Positions 1 to 9,978 of a DNA stretch of 64,000 nucleotides are shown piece after piece; the stretch's first letter is position 1; each line of letters starts with the position of its first letter. Position numbers and translations under genes: made by a program. The notes beneath the pieces were generated by a model that was not told the origin of the DNA, did not search any database, and worked only from the letters and a program-made list of their open reading frames with translations. The DNA comes from Coix lacryma-jobi var. lacryma-jobi (lineage: Eukaryota; Streptophyta; Magnoliopsida; Poales; Poaceae): positions 77,194,706 through 77,258,705 of the forward strand of contig CM019831.1 of NCBI GenBank assembly GCA_009763385.1, given 5' to 3'.

Positions 1-650
1 ATATCATCGTAGCTGCTTATGTGGCTGCTTACAGGGATGATGACGTGGACATACCTCAGCCCATTTGTTAACAGACCAGAATCAAAGATGGGCTAATTTT
101 GGCCCAATTTCAGTCACTTTCGCAGCAATATTTCAGCCATTTTGCAGGCCCGTTTTAGCAAATTGCAGCCTAAATTCGTTACTAATTTTTAGCCCACTTT
201 ATTGTCCACTTCTACAACATATATAGCCCATATACACAACCTATTTTTTAACATTCAGCCCACATACACAGCCCACAAGTAATATTATATCGACACATTA
301 AATAAAAAATCTCATATTTCCATCCAATAACATGTCATATATTTTTTCATCCAACATTAGATTACGCAAGTCTACATCCAACAACAGTTACCATAGAATT
401 GCATACAACCTTACAGTTCACCATGGCAAAGCCAACAACACAGACTCCAAGAAAAACATACAGCAAAATGCATACATCGAAATCTCATGTCCAGCAGGTT
501 GATGCATGCAGCAGCAGCAAAATGCAAGCAGGAGCAGCAAAATATATACCACCATGTATGACTTAACTTGGTCAAAATTGACTTGACACAAGGTAGCAAC
601 AGTAAAATTCATGAGTTAGTGGGACATTCACCATGCATGCCTTAACTTGA

Positions 651-1180
651 TCAAATTTGATTGAGCAAAAGATCAAGTTTTGCTTCCATCTCAGATTGAC
701 TCCTCTTCATCTCCTCTCGATCGATAATCCTTGCCTGCTCAGATTCTTGCACTTTATTTGACAAATCAGTCACCTATATATGAAGCTCAGCATTGGCCCC
801 TTTCTCCACTTCTAATTCTGTCTCAGTGTTCTGCTCACTAGATCTTGGTCGGGCATTATGAAACCCCACATTCTGCAAGAACTTATTCTTCTTGGTGTTC
901 TTAGCAAGCACATCAGCAACAACTTAAGCCGCAAACTTATGTTTTTCACCTTCTGTTTTTGTAGATAGCTTGTTTTCCATCCGAGTCTAGCAAGCAAGTA
1001 GTAAATATGGTTTATGTTTAGAGAATTTAAAATAAGCATTACAAAGATCAAAGTTTAAAAATTATCTTACAATAGCCTCATGTATAGCAGGGGCGTAGCA
1101 TTTTTTTTTCTTATTGTAGCGGAACTCGTTGAACAAATCAAATACACTAGGTTCTTCATCATTGTATTTGTCGTCCTAAG
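651..1180 (-). pseudogene. Ptta/En/Spm-type (TNPA-like) transposon protein, C-terminal part, broken
   Basis: Read on the minus strand, about 1178-1071 encodes an acidic-then-basic segment with the signature EPSVFDLFNEF followed by a lysine run and ...AIHEAI. This resembles the conserved block of plant Ptta/En/Spm proteins. It ends at a consensus donor (GTAAGAT, 1070-1064), and an acceptor (TTGCTAG) precedes 986. The second exon continues with KTEGEKHKFAA, a stop, VVADVLAKNTKKNKFLQNVG, and then a charged coiled-coil-like tail (EEMKRSQSEMEAKLDLLLNQI, ending 651). In-frame stops (TAA near 930, TAG near 773) make it non-coding as it stands. The exon-intron signals are seen directly; the family name is inferred from residue pattern only. 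Confidence 0.6.
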
Positions 1181-1481
1181 AATAACAAATATGCATTAGG
1201 TCCAACATCAATTAAGATGTTAAAAAATTTGGACAGCTACTATTCAAATAAAAATCTAGAATAACATGTTCAACTAACAATAGGATCAATCTGGATAGCT
1301 ACTGTTCAACTAAAAACTGGAAGCACATTCCAACTAAAAAATAGATAGCTAATGTTACACAATAGCAGCAATAGCTTGTTACAATAGCAGTAGTAGCTAT
1401 CCAAATTTTACAAAGACAATTTTCTATAAACTAGTAGCAGTAGCTTATTACAATAGCATGCAACACCATGTTAGAAATAGC

Positions 1482-1787
1482 TTAATATGGTGTACGATAA
1501 CAACAGCAGCTTAATATGGTCATCACAAGAGCACAACAGGTTAAAACACAATAATATGTAAACATAAGAGCCCACATCCACCGAGTATAAGTAGTTTCCA
1601 TACCATTCATGAGTATGTGCTTCTTCACAACACCCTGTCTTTGGTACTTTTGATTAAGGCATCTGCTACAGGGGCATAGAATTTCAACATTCTCATTGAA
1701 TTTCCCTTGAATGAAACTCATAAATTTTTTGACACCATCAATGTATTCAGGGAAAAATAGTCTGTTGTGCACCCAACTTCTATCCAC
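1482..1787 (-). pseudogene. CACTA transposase-associated domain (N-terminal zinc-binding part), fragment
   Basis: The frame opens with V/M-DRSW, then EYIDGVKKFMSF, CPCSRCLNQ and a VKKHI...YTRW motif. This is the signature of the plant transposase-associated domain that starts TNPD-type CACTA transposases: two cysteine pairs, then His, then YxxW. The first codon is GTG where ATG is usual, and the final W-HGE motif is lost. The downstream transposase_21 region is absent. The next recognisable block on this strand is the TNPA-like fragment at 1180, so the catalytic core seems to be deleted. Confidence 0.7.
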
Positions 1788-2690
1788 CTAATCAAACATT
1801 GTCGATAAACCACAATCAGCAAGGTACACCAGTTACATCCAACAAAATAAAAAAACAGAATATATATACAATTTTGATGCTATGCATATTGAGAATCCAA
1901 TTTTCAGACTTAAATTACAAAGCTTGTCAAACCAGCTAGAAGACAAAGTTTTGTTCAGTTTCAATAATTGGAGGGCCCTCGATAGTTGGTTTTAAAGTGG
2001 CATAGTAGTGGTCAAAGTATGTCTTCTCTATTATTGTTAAATATCTTTTGTTATCTGCAAAGTGGCATAGTACTGGTTGAAGTGGATATGTCGTCCTACA
2101 TGGTTCCTATAGTTCATCCTAGTTCCCACGAGATAGGACTCCAAGGTCTCCTTCAGTTTTTGCTATATCAATGGCTGTTTCATCCTATGCTAAACACCAA
2201 ACTATATGTGTTCCTGTCTACTGTAGTACCATCTAGCATGGCTAAGATACATGGTCCACCTCAGATTAGCCATGGTGACTGTGTTGCCCTCTCTTTGATG
2301 TCCCAGTGTGACCAGCGCAGCCACCAGATAGACATCCCCGCCAGCCGCAACAGGTTGCAGGTCAGGCCAGCAACATACATTCAATATTCAAAATATGCTC
2401 CTAGGCAACAAGCTGAGCAATCATACTTGTACTCTTTATTTTATTGTCAATTTATCATTCGATCATCAACATCAAGAAGAAACCAATTTATAAATCTGTG
2501 TTTACAATCAGATCATATGTTTCATTGTTTCAGTGAGGTGTACTTTACGAAATTCAGTCAAGCATCATCTTTTCTTTCCCAAATTTAAATGAAAGTTCAT
2601 ATATTAAGTATTTTTTCCATTACAATATTTATCGAATTAATTATAGGAAACTGAGAAAATAGGATCAGAAGAACATAGAGGAGCTAAATC
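1788..2690. other. CACTA interior, no identifiable gene
   Basis: This AT-rich stretch lies between the transposase-associated fragment and a GC-rich block. A 200-codon open frame on the plus strand (1986-2588) has no motif I recognise. It runs opposite to the element's other coding pieces. I treat it as chance openness or as intron/leader sequence of the element. Confidence 0.4.
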
Positions 2691-2713
2691 GGTAAATCCC
2701 TCACCTTCGGGCT

Positions 2714-3110
2714 TTGGCCGTCCTAGTGGCTGGTGTTGCATTACTGCTCAGGTCAGCTCAGCTGCAGAGCTGTTGCTTGCTTGCCCGCAGGGCGCTCCCT
2801 GGCAGGTCGGCGGCCTATCGTGGCCTCCCTCGACTGGCCTACCAGGCTGCAGCCGCCGCCGTCGCCCGACCGCCGTCGCGCCGCTCTGCAGATCCGCCCC
2901 CCCCTCGTCGCCTGGCCGCCGCCACGCCGCTCTGCAGATCCGCCCCGCCGTCACCGCTGTGACCGCCCAGCAGGAGGCCTCACCCCGGTCGTCGTACGCC
3001 CGCCACCGCCGCCACTGCACTATTGTCGATTAGGGATTGCCGAATTGAGGAATAGTGAGGGGAAGCTCGAGCTAACGAGCGTCTCGTGGGTCTGGGAACC
3101 AAGGCCATCA
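2714..3110. other. GC-rich block inside the CACTA element
   Basis: Base composition jumps to strongly GC-rich compared with both flanks, and all six frames are nearly open, giving Ala/Pro/Arg-rich translations. A short segment around CGCCGCTCTGCAGATCCGCC occurs twice about 46 bp apart (near 2879 and 2925), a small tandem duplication. Such blocks are either the element's own 5' exon or a captured host gene fragment. Nothing here lets me decide between them. Confidence 0.5.
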
Positions 3111-3796
3111 ACGTGGCTTACCGGGCTCCTGGGCCTTGTGCACTTGCCCCTTGAAAATGAACAAAAGAATGCAAGATACCTAGCAAAACACATTTGAACA
3201 AGTAGTGTAGTGGAAATACCTATGAAGTATTTTAGTTTGTGCCAGGTTCGTTTCCTCTTTAGCACATTTTTTTAATTTATTGACCATTAAAATGTGCCAC
3301 GCTGACCAAATAAACATATAGAATCCTACTTCATGTTTTTTATTTATTTTACCATTTAAATTTAAATTAAATGCTATAGGCAACGCCATCCCACTTGCTG
3401 CAGATTTTTTTGTTATATATCCTATATATACAGAGTACTTTTATATCCTATATATACATAAAATTTTTATGTTCACCATATGCAGCAAATAAATGCAACA
3501 AATTAACAAAAAAAATTAGTTGGAATAATTTAACAAATTTTCTTTTAGGTTTGATTTTTTTGACACAGTTTTATTTTTCTTTGCACTAATTATATGATAG
3601 CAAGTTATTTTAGGCTAACTAGAGTATAATCAATTTAAAATCATACATTGTGACGATCTTGATAAAACCGTCACGAGTTAGCGGGCCAGAAATATCCACT
3701 GGACACATCTGTGATGGAAAAAATATTATCATCATGGATTGTGTCTGTCAGCGACGATTTGTAAATCCGTCATGGATTAACAAGTTTTTTGTAGTG

Positions 3797-4363
3797 GATT
3801 GAGGGTTTAACTTGAAGACTACGAGGATTGATTGATCCAGTGATGTTTAAGCCGGTCAGCATGTGCACATCGGCTAGAGTTGGGGTCATGAGCCCTTGAC
3901 TGAACATGAAAGCATTGAAGGTACCCGACAAGAAATAGCAAGCAACTTTCAGCATTGGTTCATTCCTTTTCATGTCAGCTAGAGACAGAGTAATACATTG
4001 ATCTAGATTACGAAGGATCCAATCGGGTTTCTTCTTGGCTTCTACCTTAATAAGCCAATCTCTCCAGCCTGAAATGATTGATGGCCAGTTTCTGAAGGAG
4101 TCTTCCCTCAATGCTTCGAGGCAAAATCTGAGTTCTTCAAAGAAATTCTTTGAGTCTCGGCGGTGATGACTTCAGTAGGATCAAGATTGCCTACTAGGCC
4201 GAGGAAGAAGTTGTTTGGACTGTCATGGATCGGGATGAAGATTTGGTCATGAAGCGCCTAAAAATTTAAAATATGAGGAATATGCAGAGTAGAAGATCGT
4301 CAGAAAAGAGGGACGCTAAAAGACCAAATTTTTTACCTCAGGGATGGAATCTGGAGTCGCCAT
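3797..4363 (-). pseudogene. Plant mobile domain (MAIN/PMD-like) antisense gene of gypsy element F1, frameshifted and truncated
   Basis: The minus-strand gene starts with ATG at 4363 (MATPDSIPE). A donor follows (GAG then GTAAAA, 4336), the acceptor TTTTAG lies before 4257, and exon 2 begins ALHDQIFIPIHDS. About 110 nt later a 1-nt frameshift, near the codons for AETQ, shifts to KNFFEELRFCLEALRED and then ...WRDWLIKVEAKKKPDW. The segment ends with the hallmark TPTLADVHMLTGLNITG. This arrangement (FL..WL, then PTL.DV..LTGL) is typical of plant mobile domain proteins. The gene is cut off at 3797 by the CACTA element. It lies antisense to, and just upstream of, the PPT and 3' LTR of F1, where Tat-lineage gypsy elements carry extra antisense genes. 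Confidence 0.75.
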
Positions 4364-4576
4364 TTGACTTGCGGGAGTGCTAAACTTGAGTTCTTGAAGC
4401 ATTTTTCTTGAATTGAGTGGCGGCGGATTTGTTCAAAGCTAGAGTTTGAGAGTAGCTCTGGAAGAAATGAATAACGGTTGGAAAAATGGCTCGGCTGATC
4501 GACTAAGTAGAAATTAGTTGATCGGACCTCAAGGAAAGGAATAGTATTTTTGGAATAAAATAAATTTCATCCCAAA

Positions 4577-4589
4577 ATTGGGGGGCATG
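4577..4589 (+). other. Polypurine tract of gypsy element F1
   Basis: ATTGGGGGGCATG lies directly before the LTR start TGTTTACACCAG. This purine-rich run marks plus-strand DNA priming and shows that F1 is in plus orientation. Confidence 0.7.
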
Positions 4590-5656
4590 TGTTTACACCA
4601 GATTTTGGACCAAAAAGATTATTGTTTTGTAGGTACAAACGACTGATTTGTTAGTGAGGAAATCAGCCAAAAAAAATTAAAAGGGGTGTTTGGACCCGGA
4701 CATGACCAAAAGTTCATGTGGGCCAGATGTGACAGATTTTGAAGACTTGTTGGGTTCGGCCGAAGAATTTGAGTCTAGGTCGTCTTTTGTTTTATTTTTA
4801 TGTAACCTAGTCATGTTAGGACATGAGTCAACCGGTTTATAAATAGCTAAAAACCTGATTTTTGTGAAGACAACCAATCAATCAACAAATCGGCCACCGG
4901 CCAAACCCTAGGAGTAGGAGTAAGGTAGAACCCGGTGGAACCTTCAACCAGGCAGGGCTGCATCGGCTCGACCGACCTCCAGTTTGCTTGTAAGTTTCAC
5001 CAATGGCTTGTGTCATTGTTCAATAAGGCTGTATTTGGCATCGACCAAACTCTTGTTAAGCTATGACATGGCTAGTTATCGGTTTAAGTTCGCCTTTTGT
5101 AAGACTATCTTGACTCTGATCAATCTCTTGCTTTAGTAGATCTTGACTAGTTATCGGCTCTATTGATTTTGGCAAGTCAATAGATTCATCAAGTTATCGA
5201 TGTTGTTTATGCTTTAGTGTTTTTCTTTAGATTTAAACACATGTTTGCCCAATCAAGATTGACAAAGTAGCTTAAGGTTCAAAAGTTGTTTAGTTTCGGC
5301 TATCCAAAGGCTTTATATGCCTATACCAAAGAAAATAGCCGATCTAAGCCTCTCATCGACTATTTTGTCAATCTTGATTGTTACATGTTGTGCGTTCGAG
5401 ATATCCGATAAAATCATGATTTGACCTAAGATAAGATAGATTTGATCTAACATGTTTATTACGGCTGTATTTCCGAACCCCACTGATATATATGATAGAT
5501 TAGATTTGTTTGGTCTTAAGTCAAATCATGGTCAAGATCTTGTTCGTGCTTCATAGACCTTGTATCGGCTAAAATAGCCGATCCAGTTACGCTTCCTTCA
5601 TAGTGTGTACTTTTAAGTGATCTGGAATCTACAAATCCGCTCGTTGCATCAGACGT
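4590..5656 (+). repeat. 3' LTR of Tat-type gypsy element F1
   Basis: The LTR starts TGTTTACACCAGATTTTGG after the PPT and carries a TATA-like TTTATAAATAGC near 4839. Large parts match, in inverted orientation, the LTR at 43937-47153: the TCGGCCACCGGCC leader segment, the TCGGCTATTTTAG hairpin and the CAATCTTGATTG segment. The true right end is uncertain. It may be the CA at about 5651 (TCGTTGCATCA), or the LTR may be cut off by element D, which starts at 5657. Confidence 0.7.
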
Positions 5657-6085
5657 TGTCGGTGTTTGTTAACCGACAACTCGTCTTGAGGATTCTCAGA
5701 TGATTTGTTCGGTGGGGATCGACGTTCGTAGAACTTGGCGAGTACACAGGGACATCGATTTATACTGGTTCAGGCCTCTTAATAGCGTAATACCTTACGT
5801 CCAGTGGCGGCGTGTGCCTTGTGTTATGATTCAAAATTCAATGATAGGGGTCAGTGCCCTCTTCCCCTTATATAATCAGGTGAAGCTTGGCGCATACCAA
5901 GTCCTAGTCGGTTACAACAGAGGAGTCCTATTCTAATTACAAGACTTCCTTTAGAAACTCGACTAAGTTACAAAGAGAGTCCTAATTCATGTAGACTTCG
6001 TATCATGTCCTAGGATCTCCTGTGTCATCCAGGGTTAATCCGAGTAATCATCTTCTGATGATATCTCTGATATCCCGGTCCGTCA
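5657..6085 (-). repeat. 3' LTR of element D
   Basis: The LTR is bounded by TGTCGGTG... (5657) and ...CCGTCA (6085), so it begins TGACGGACCGGG on the minus strand directly after a purine run (AGCTCGGGGGCT). A minus-strand TATA motif (GATTATATAAGG) lies at 5868-5877. The size (429 bp) and the GTAATACC(T)TACGTCCAG segment downstream of the TATA box are typical of grass gypsy LTRs. Confidence 0.7.
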
Positions 6086-7604
6086 AGCCCCCGAGCTCTT
6101 CATCATTTCTCTAAAACGTTATCTTCTGGTTTCCCTCGAGAATCTCCGAGTAATGTCTTGAAAAATCTTGAAGTGCTCTGTAGGTAAAGAACTTCCATGG
6201 TGTGCACTTTTTCCTGAAAAGTGCACCCATAGGGTGTAGCCCCCGAGGCTCTTGTTATTTTTAATAACTTTGAGGGTCTCTGAGCCTTTATCCGAGTAAT
6301 CTTTAATCAAGAAAAAACATTTCCTTGATGATATGTACCTTGCAGCCCCCGAGCTTGAGTTTCGAGTACCTGAGTAGTCGGTACTTGGGGTCTCTAATAT
6401 ATCATCTGGGTAATCCACAAGGATTGCAAGAAGTTAAAACATGACACTGATCTATTGCTTAATCCATCCGAGTAATAAATATTCGGCTTCAGGTGGGTAA
6501 TGTTTTCATCAAACATCCCTTTTCACCCCCCGCTGGAAAAATTACCACAAGGACAACAATAATTGACCAGTGACTGTTTCACCTGTCCATATTGATGGTT
6601 CTTGTCGTGTTCTGCAACTTGCAACACTTTTTGTCGGCTTGCCCTTGAAGTATACACGTGAAGCAAACCCGTCACTGATGTCAGGACGCATAAATGTTTA
6701 TTGCTCTCTGGTTACTTATATCCGTGAACTGTGTCCATAGACCAGGAGCAGCCTCCTATAAATATCCTGCCTGGGGAGCAGGGAAGCCACACTTTCCTGA
6801 GTATATGACTTCTCTTATTCTCTTGAGTATTATGGCATCTGTAGCGGAAATGTCTGAGCCCCCGGGTGTCTTCCTTATGTAAGATAGTGAAAGTGTCCAG
6901 AAGAACTCTTGTGAAGGGACCATCCGTTAGGGTGGTTTCCAAGTGGTCGTGAGCAGAGGGATACAGAGGTGCGCCTAGAAGAACTCCTGTGACTCCCGCA
7001 TCGCGGGCAACCTCGGGATCACAGGCTGTCAAAAGGCGCTAGGGTTTAGGCTGACTATCGAGTTCCTTGTGTACTGGGGTAAAGCCTTCAACCCACTTTG
7101 GGATGCACTGAAAAGATAGTGTCTACCCAAGGTTCTGTGTCTGCTTTACTGCGTCTCACTGAACCCGGGCCTTGGTGCGTTATGCATCAAGACTCTGTAG
7201 CTTGATTACACTAGAGTAGTGTTTTACATCCTGATTGAACATGTACTGGAAGCTGCTGTATCTCGAGACATATCCGTGTTTCTCTATTGTAATTCCGAGT
7301 AATAATCATTAAGGTCCGGGTACTTGGAATGTTTTCTGAATCCTTTGTCTTTTCTTCCGAGTACTAAATGTGTCTTGTGAGAGAATAATGTTGTCTGTTA
7401 TATGGGTTGCCTATTTATTGACTCTGACGCCGTCTGAAATGTCCCCCAGCCGTTAGGGTTTTGGACGGTTCCATAACGCCGTTCGGAAAAGGTGAACGGT
7501 TGCCGAAACAGATCTATAATAAGCCACCATTGAGCTTACAATTTCTTCATTCTTTCATCAAGTTATAGCCTTCAGAGCAAGGAATCCCATAGCGAATTCA
7601 TTAG
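6086..7604. other. 3' untranslated region of element D with repeated PPT-like motifs
   Basis: There is no gene here. The motif AGCCCCCGAG (PPT-like CTCGGGGGCT on the minus strand) recurs at 6086, 6239 and 6344, with a variant at 6856, and a related TCCCCCAGCC lies at 7443. The words CGAGTAAT and CCGAGTA are scattered throughout. A near-perfect hairpin (GTGCACTTTT/GAAAAGTGCAC) at 6202-6226 abuts one PPT-like copy. Confidence 0.55.
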
Positions 7605-8158
7605 TTGATGCGCAGAAAGTCCCTTGTCATCAACATGGGCCTAAAGAAGCAATCCGCAACCGAGAAGAAGAAGGCGAAGACCATTAGCGGGAAGCCGCGA
7701 CACCCGTGCCCTCCAACAGATGTGCTAGCTTGGAAAGCGCTGGATACCAGAGAATCGGAGCTGGCTTTCCTGGAGCAGCAAGGGTTACTCCGGTCGCAGC
7801 TAATAGACGGGTGGAGGGTACCCACTGATCAACACGCTCTAGCTCCCAATACGACAGAGATCGTGATGTTCAAATCTTTTGTTGAGCACGGGTTGGGACT
7901 CCCAGCATCTGACTTCTTGAGGGGATTACTGCATTATTATGGTTTGACCCTCAACCACATTACTCCCAATGCCTGCTTCCATATCACTATTTTCACTCAC
8001 CTCTGTGAGGATTTTCTAGGGATTTGCCCCTCTTTCACCCTTTTTCGCTATTTTTTCTAGGTAAAGTGTCAACCCAGTGATGCGTGTGTAGAAGTAGTCG
8101 GAGGGGCTAGTATCCATCTTAGGCTAGAAGTAGCTTCTCAATACATTTCTATAGTGTT
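7605..8158 (+). pseudogene. Transposase_28-type (putative gypsy-type) antisense gene of element D, N-terminal part
   Basis: The frame starts at 7605 or at the internal ATG at 7635 (MGLKKQSATEKKK). A lysine-rich start is followed by the conserved block FVEHGLGLPASDFLRG, LLHYYGLTLNHITPNA and FTHLCEDFLGICPSFTLFRYFF. This is the pattern of the plant putative gypsy-type transposon domain (Transposase_28). A TAG at 8058-8060 interrupts the frame, but coding similarity continues (VKCQPSDACVEVVGG). The gene is cut at 8158 by element A and resumes at 32640. It lies antisense to the element's pol, between pol and the 3' LTR. Confidence 0.75.
8154..8158. repeat. Left target-site duplication of element A (GTGTT)
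   Basis: GTGTT precedes the TGAAAGG LTR start and recurs at 32635-32639 after the other LTR. Confidence 0.9.
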
Positions 8159-9707
8159 TGAAAGGATCAAGATGCCCAAGAGGGGGGTGAATTGGGCTTT
8201 TCTAAAACTTTAGCAAGAATTAAAACCTATTAAGCCCAATTAACCCCCTTGTGCCTAGAAGTGTGTTTCTTTCTATTCTACCACACAAAAGACAATGTTT
8301 ATGCCACTCCTACTCTAGCAAAGCAAATCAATAATGAATGAACAACAAATATATTATGGAATTGAATTGCTCAAAGGTAAATGCGTAAGTAAAGGAGTAG
8401 AGATGACAAGACGATCTTTTTGCCAAGGTATCGAGGTGTCGGCACACCACCCTAGTCCTCGTTGGAGCACCCGCGCAAGCGTATCGCTCCCCTTGATCCG
8501 CGCAAGGATCAAGTGCTCACTACGAGCTGATTCTTCGCCACTCCGGCCCGGTGAATCGCTCGCTACCGGTCACAACTTGACTTGGGTCATCCACAAAGCC
8601 TCCGGATGATCACCAAGCTCTTCAATCACCACCAAGCTGTCTAGGTGATGCCGATCACCGAGAGTAACAAGCTAGAACTCTCACTTGACCAAGACAAGGC
8701 CAAAGAGATGGATGGATGCACACTTGCTACTCAATTCTCACTAGGAGGTCACTAATTCTCTCAATTAACAATTCTCTCAACCTCACTAGGGCTCTTGCTC
8801 TTTCTCACACTCACTATGTGTTTCTCAGCAGAGGAAAGTGGCAAGAACACTCTAATGGAGGAGGGGGAGAAGTATAAATACTCCCCCAACCGGCCATCCA
8901 AAAGAGCACTGAACAGGTGTTTCTGCGGGGGCATCGGACGCTCCGATGACCTCGACCAATGGTCGACTGTACCACCTGTCAGACGAGTTAAAGGAGCATC
9001 GGACGCTGGGCAGCGTCCAATGCCATCACAACGGACGCGTCCGATGTGAATTTACCCTCTCTGGAACCTCTCTGCATGGACATCGGACGCTGGCCCTCAG
9101 CGTCCGATGCCAGCGTCCGATGCATGCCCAAATTCACTTGCAAGTGAACAGTGGCACGTGCGCGTCCGATGTGGCCACATCTGAGCGTTCGATGCCACGC
9201 ATCAGACTAAACCCTAGTCTGAGTGACCATCAGACGCGTCCGATGTCCACCAGGCCAGCGTCCGATGCCCTTTTCAATGGCAAGACCAACTCGGATCGCG
9301 ATGCGGCCTTAACGACTTTTCAACCTTGCGACATAAGGCATCTCTCTGAGCTACCTAGGGCTATGAAATAACAAGTGTGCACCACACCTACCTCAATAGA
9401 CTCATCTAGGTCAAGCTACTGATTCACGGTCCCCTTTATAGTACGGCCAAAGGCAAAACAAAGACCTAAGACTACCTAAGTGTCCTCCAACACCATGCGA
9501 CACTTAGCCTAGTCTACCACCGTCTTCATTGTCCGTCCTTTGAAAACCGAAACGATTTCCATCGCCAGGGGACATGAACTCCATATGCCCATATCATCGC
9601 TATTACCGTGACCTAACTCATCCCTATTTCTACAAAACACACGTTAGTCACAGTAATCTTGTGTTTCATCCAATCACCGAAACCCACTAGGGGCCAAGAT
9701 GCGTTTA
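8159..9707 (-). repeat. 3' LTR of element A
   Basis: Aligns along its length to 31060-32634. It carries a TATA-like palindromic stretch (AGTATAAATACTCC near 8872). A cluster of CATCGGACGC / GCGTCCGATG motifs in both orientations lies at about 8930-9260, on the U3 side of the TATA. The end has TTTA for the expected TTCA, a single C-to-T change. Confidence 0.9.
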
Positions 9708-9721
9708 ATCTCCCCCTTTTT
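9708..9721 (-). other. Polypurine tract of element A
   Basis: The minus strand reads AAAAAGGGGGAGAT directly before the 3' LTR. Confidence 0.85.
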
Positions 9722-9973
9722 GGTGATTGATGACAACACGACCTCGAGTATAGAGAGAAGAGGTTTTCATTCATGACATGTATGAAGTTGCGATGAATAA
9801 GAGAAAATGATTAGAGGCAAGCTCATACATATCATGCCAACATCCTGCACTCAACAAGTTAGAGTAAATAGCAAGTGCAAGAGTAAAGAGCTCGAATACA
9901 TGACAAGTGAGAATTAAGCGCAAGTAATCGAGTGAAACGAAATGACATGTCACATAGTATATAATAGTGAGCA
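9722..9973 (-). other. Post-pol internal sequence of element A, left of the B insertion
   Basis: AT-rich, with no gene. It continues at 21714 once element B and one CATAC copy are removed. Confidence 0.7.
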
Positions 9974-9978
9974 CATAC

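Larger units (their letters stand above)
1..3796 (-). mobile_element. CACTA (En/Spm) DNA transposon, partial, reverse orientation
   Basis: The right end reads ...TTTTTTGTAGTG at 3785-3796, which on the minus strand is the CACTAC terminus followed by A-rich sequence typical of CACTA elements. Just inside (about 3640-3780) lie short subterminal motifs in both orientations (GTGACGGTTTT, ATCGTCACA, GACGGATTT), as expected for CACTA ends. Minus-strand fragments of a transposase-associated domain (1482-1787) and a Ptta/En/Spm-type protein (651-1180) lie inside. The element interrupts a plant-mobile-domain gene at 3797. The 3-bp duplication would be GAT (3797-3799), but the other end is outside the window. 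The order of the parts on the minus strand fits the 5' end being at 3796. No main transposase catalytic domain is seen, so this copy looks non-autonomous. Confidence 0.8.

Noticed and set aside
1986..2588. A 200-codon plus-strand frame inside the CACTA element
   Set aside because: There is no recognisable domain, and it runs opposite to the other coding pieces of the element. Left as unassigned sequence.
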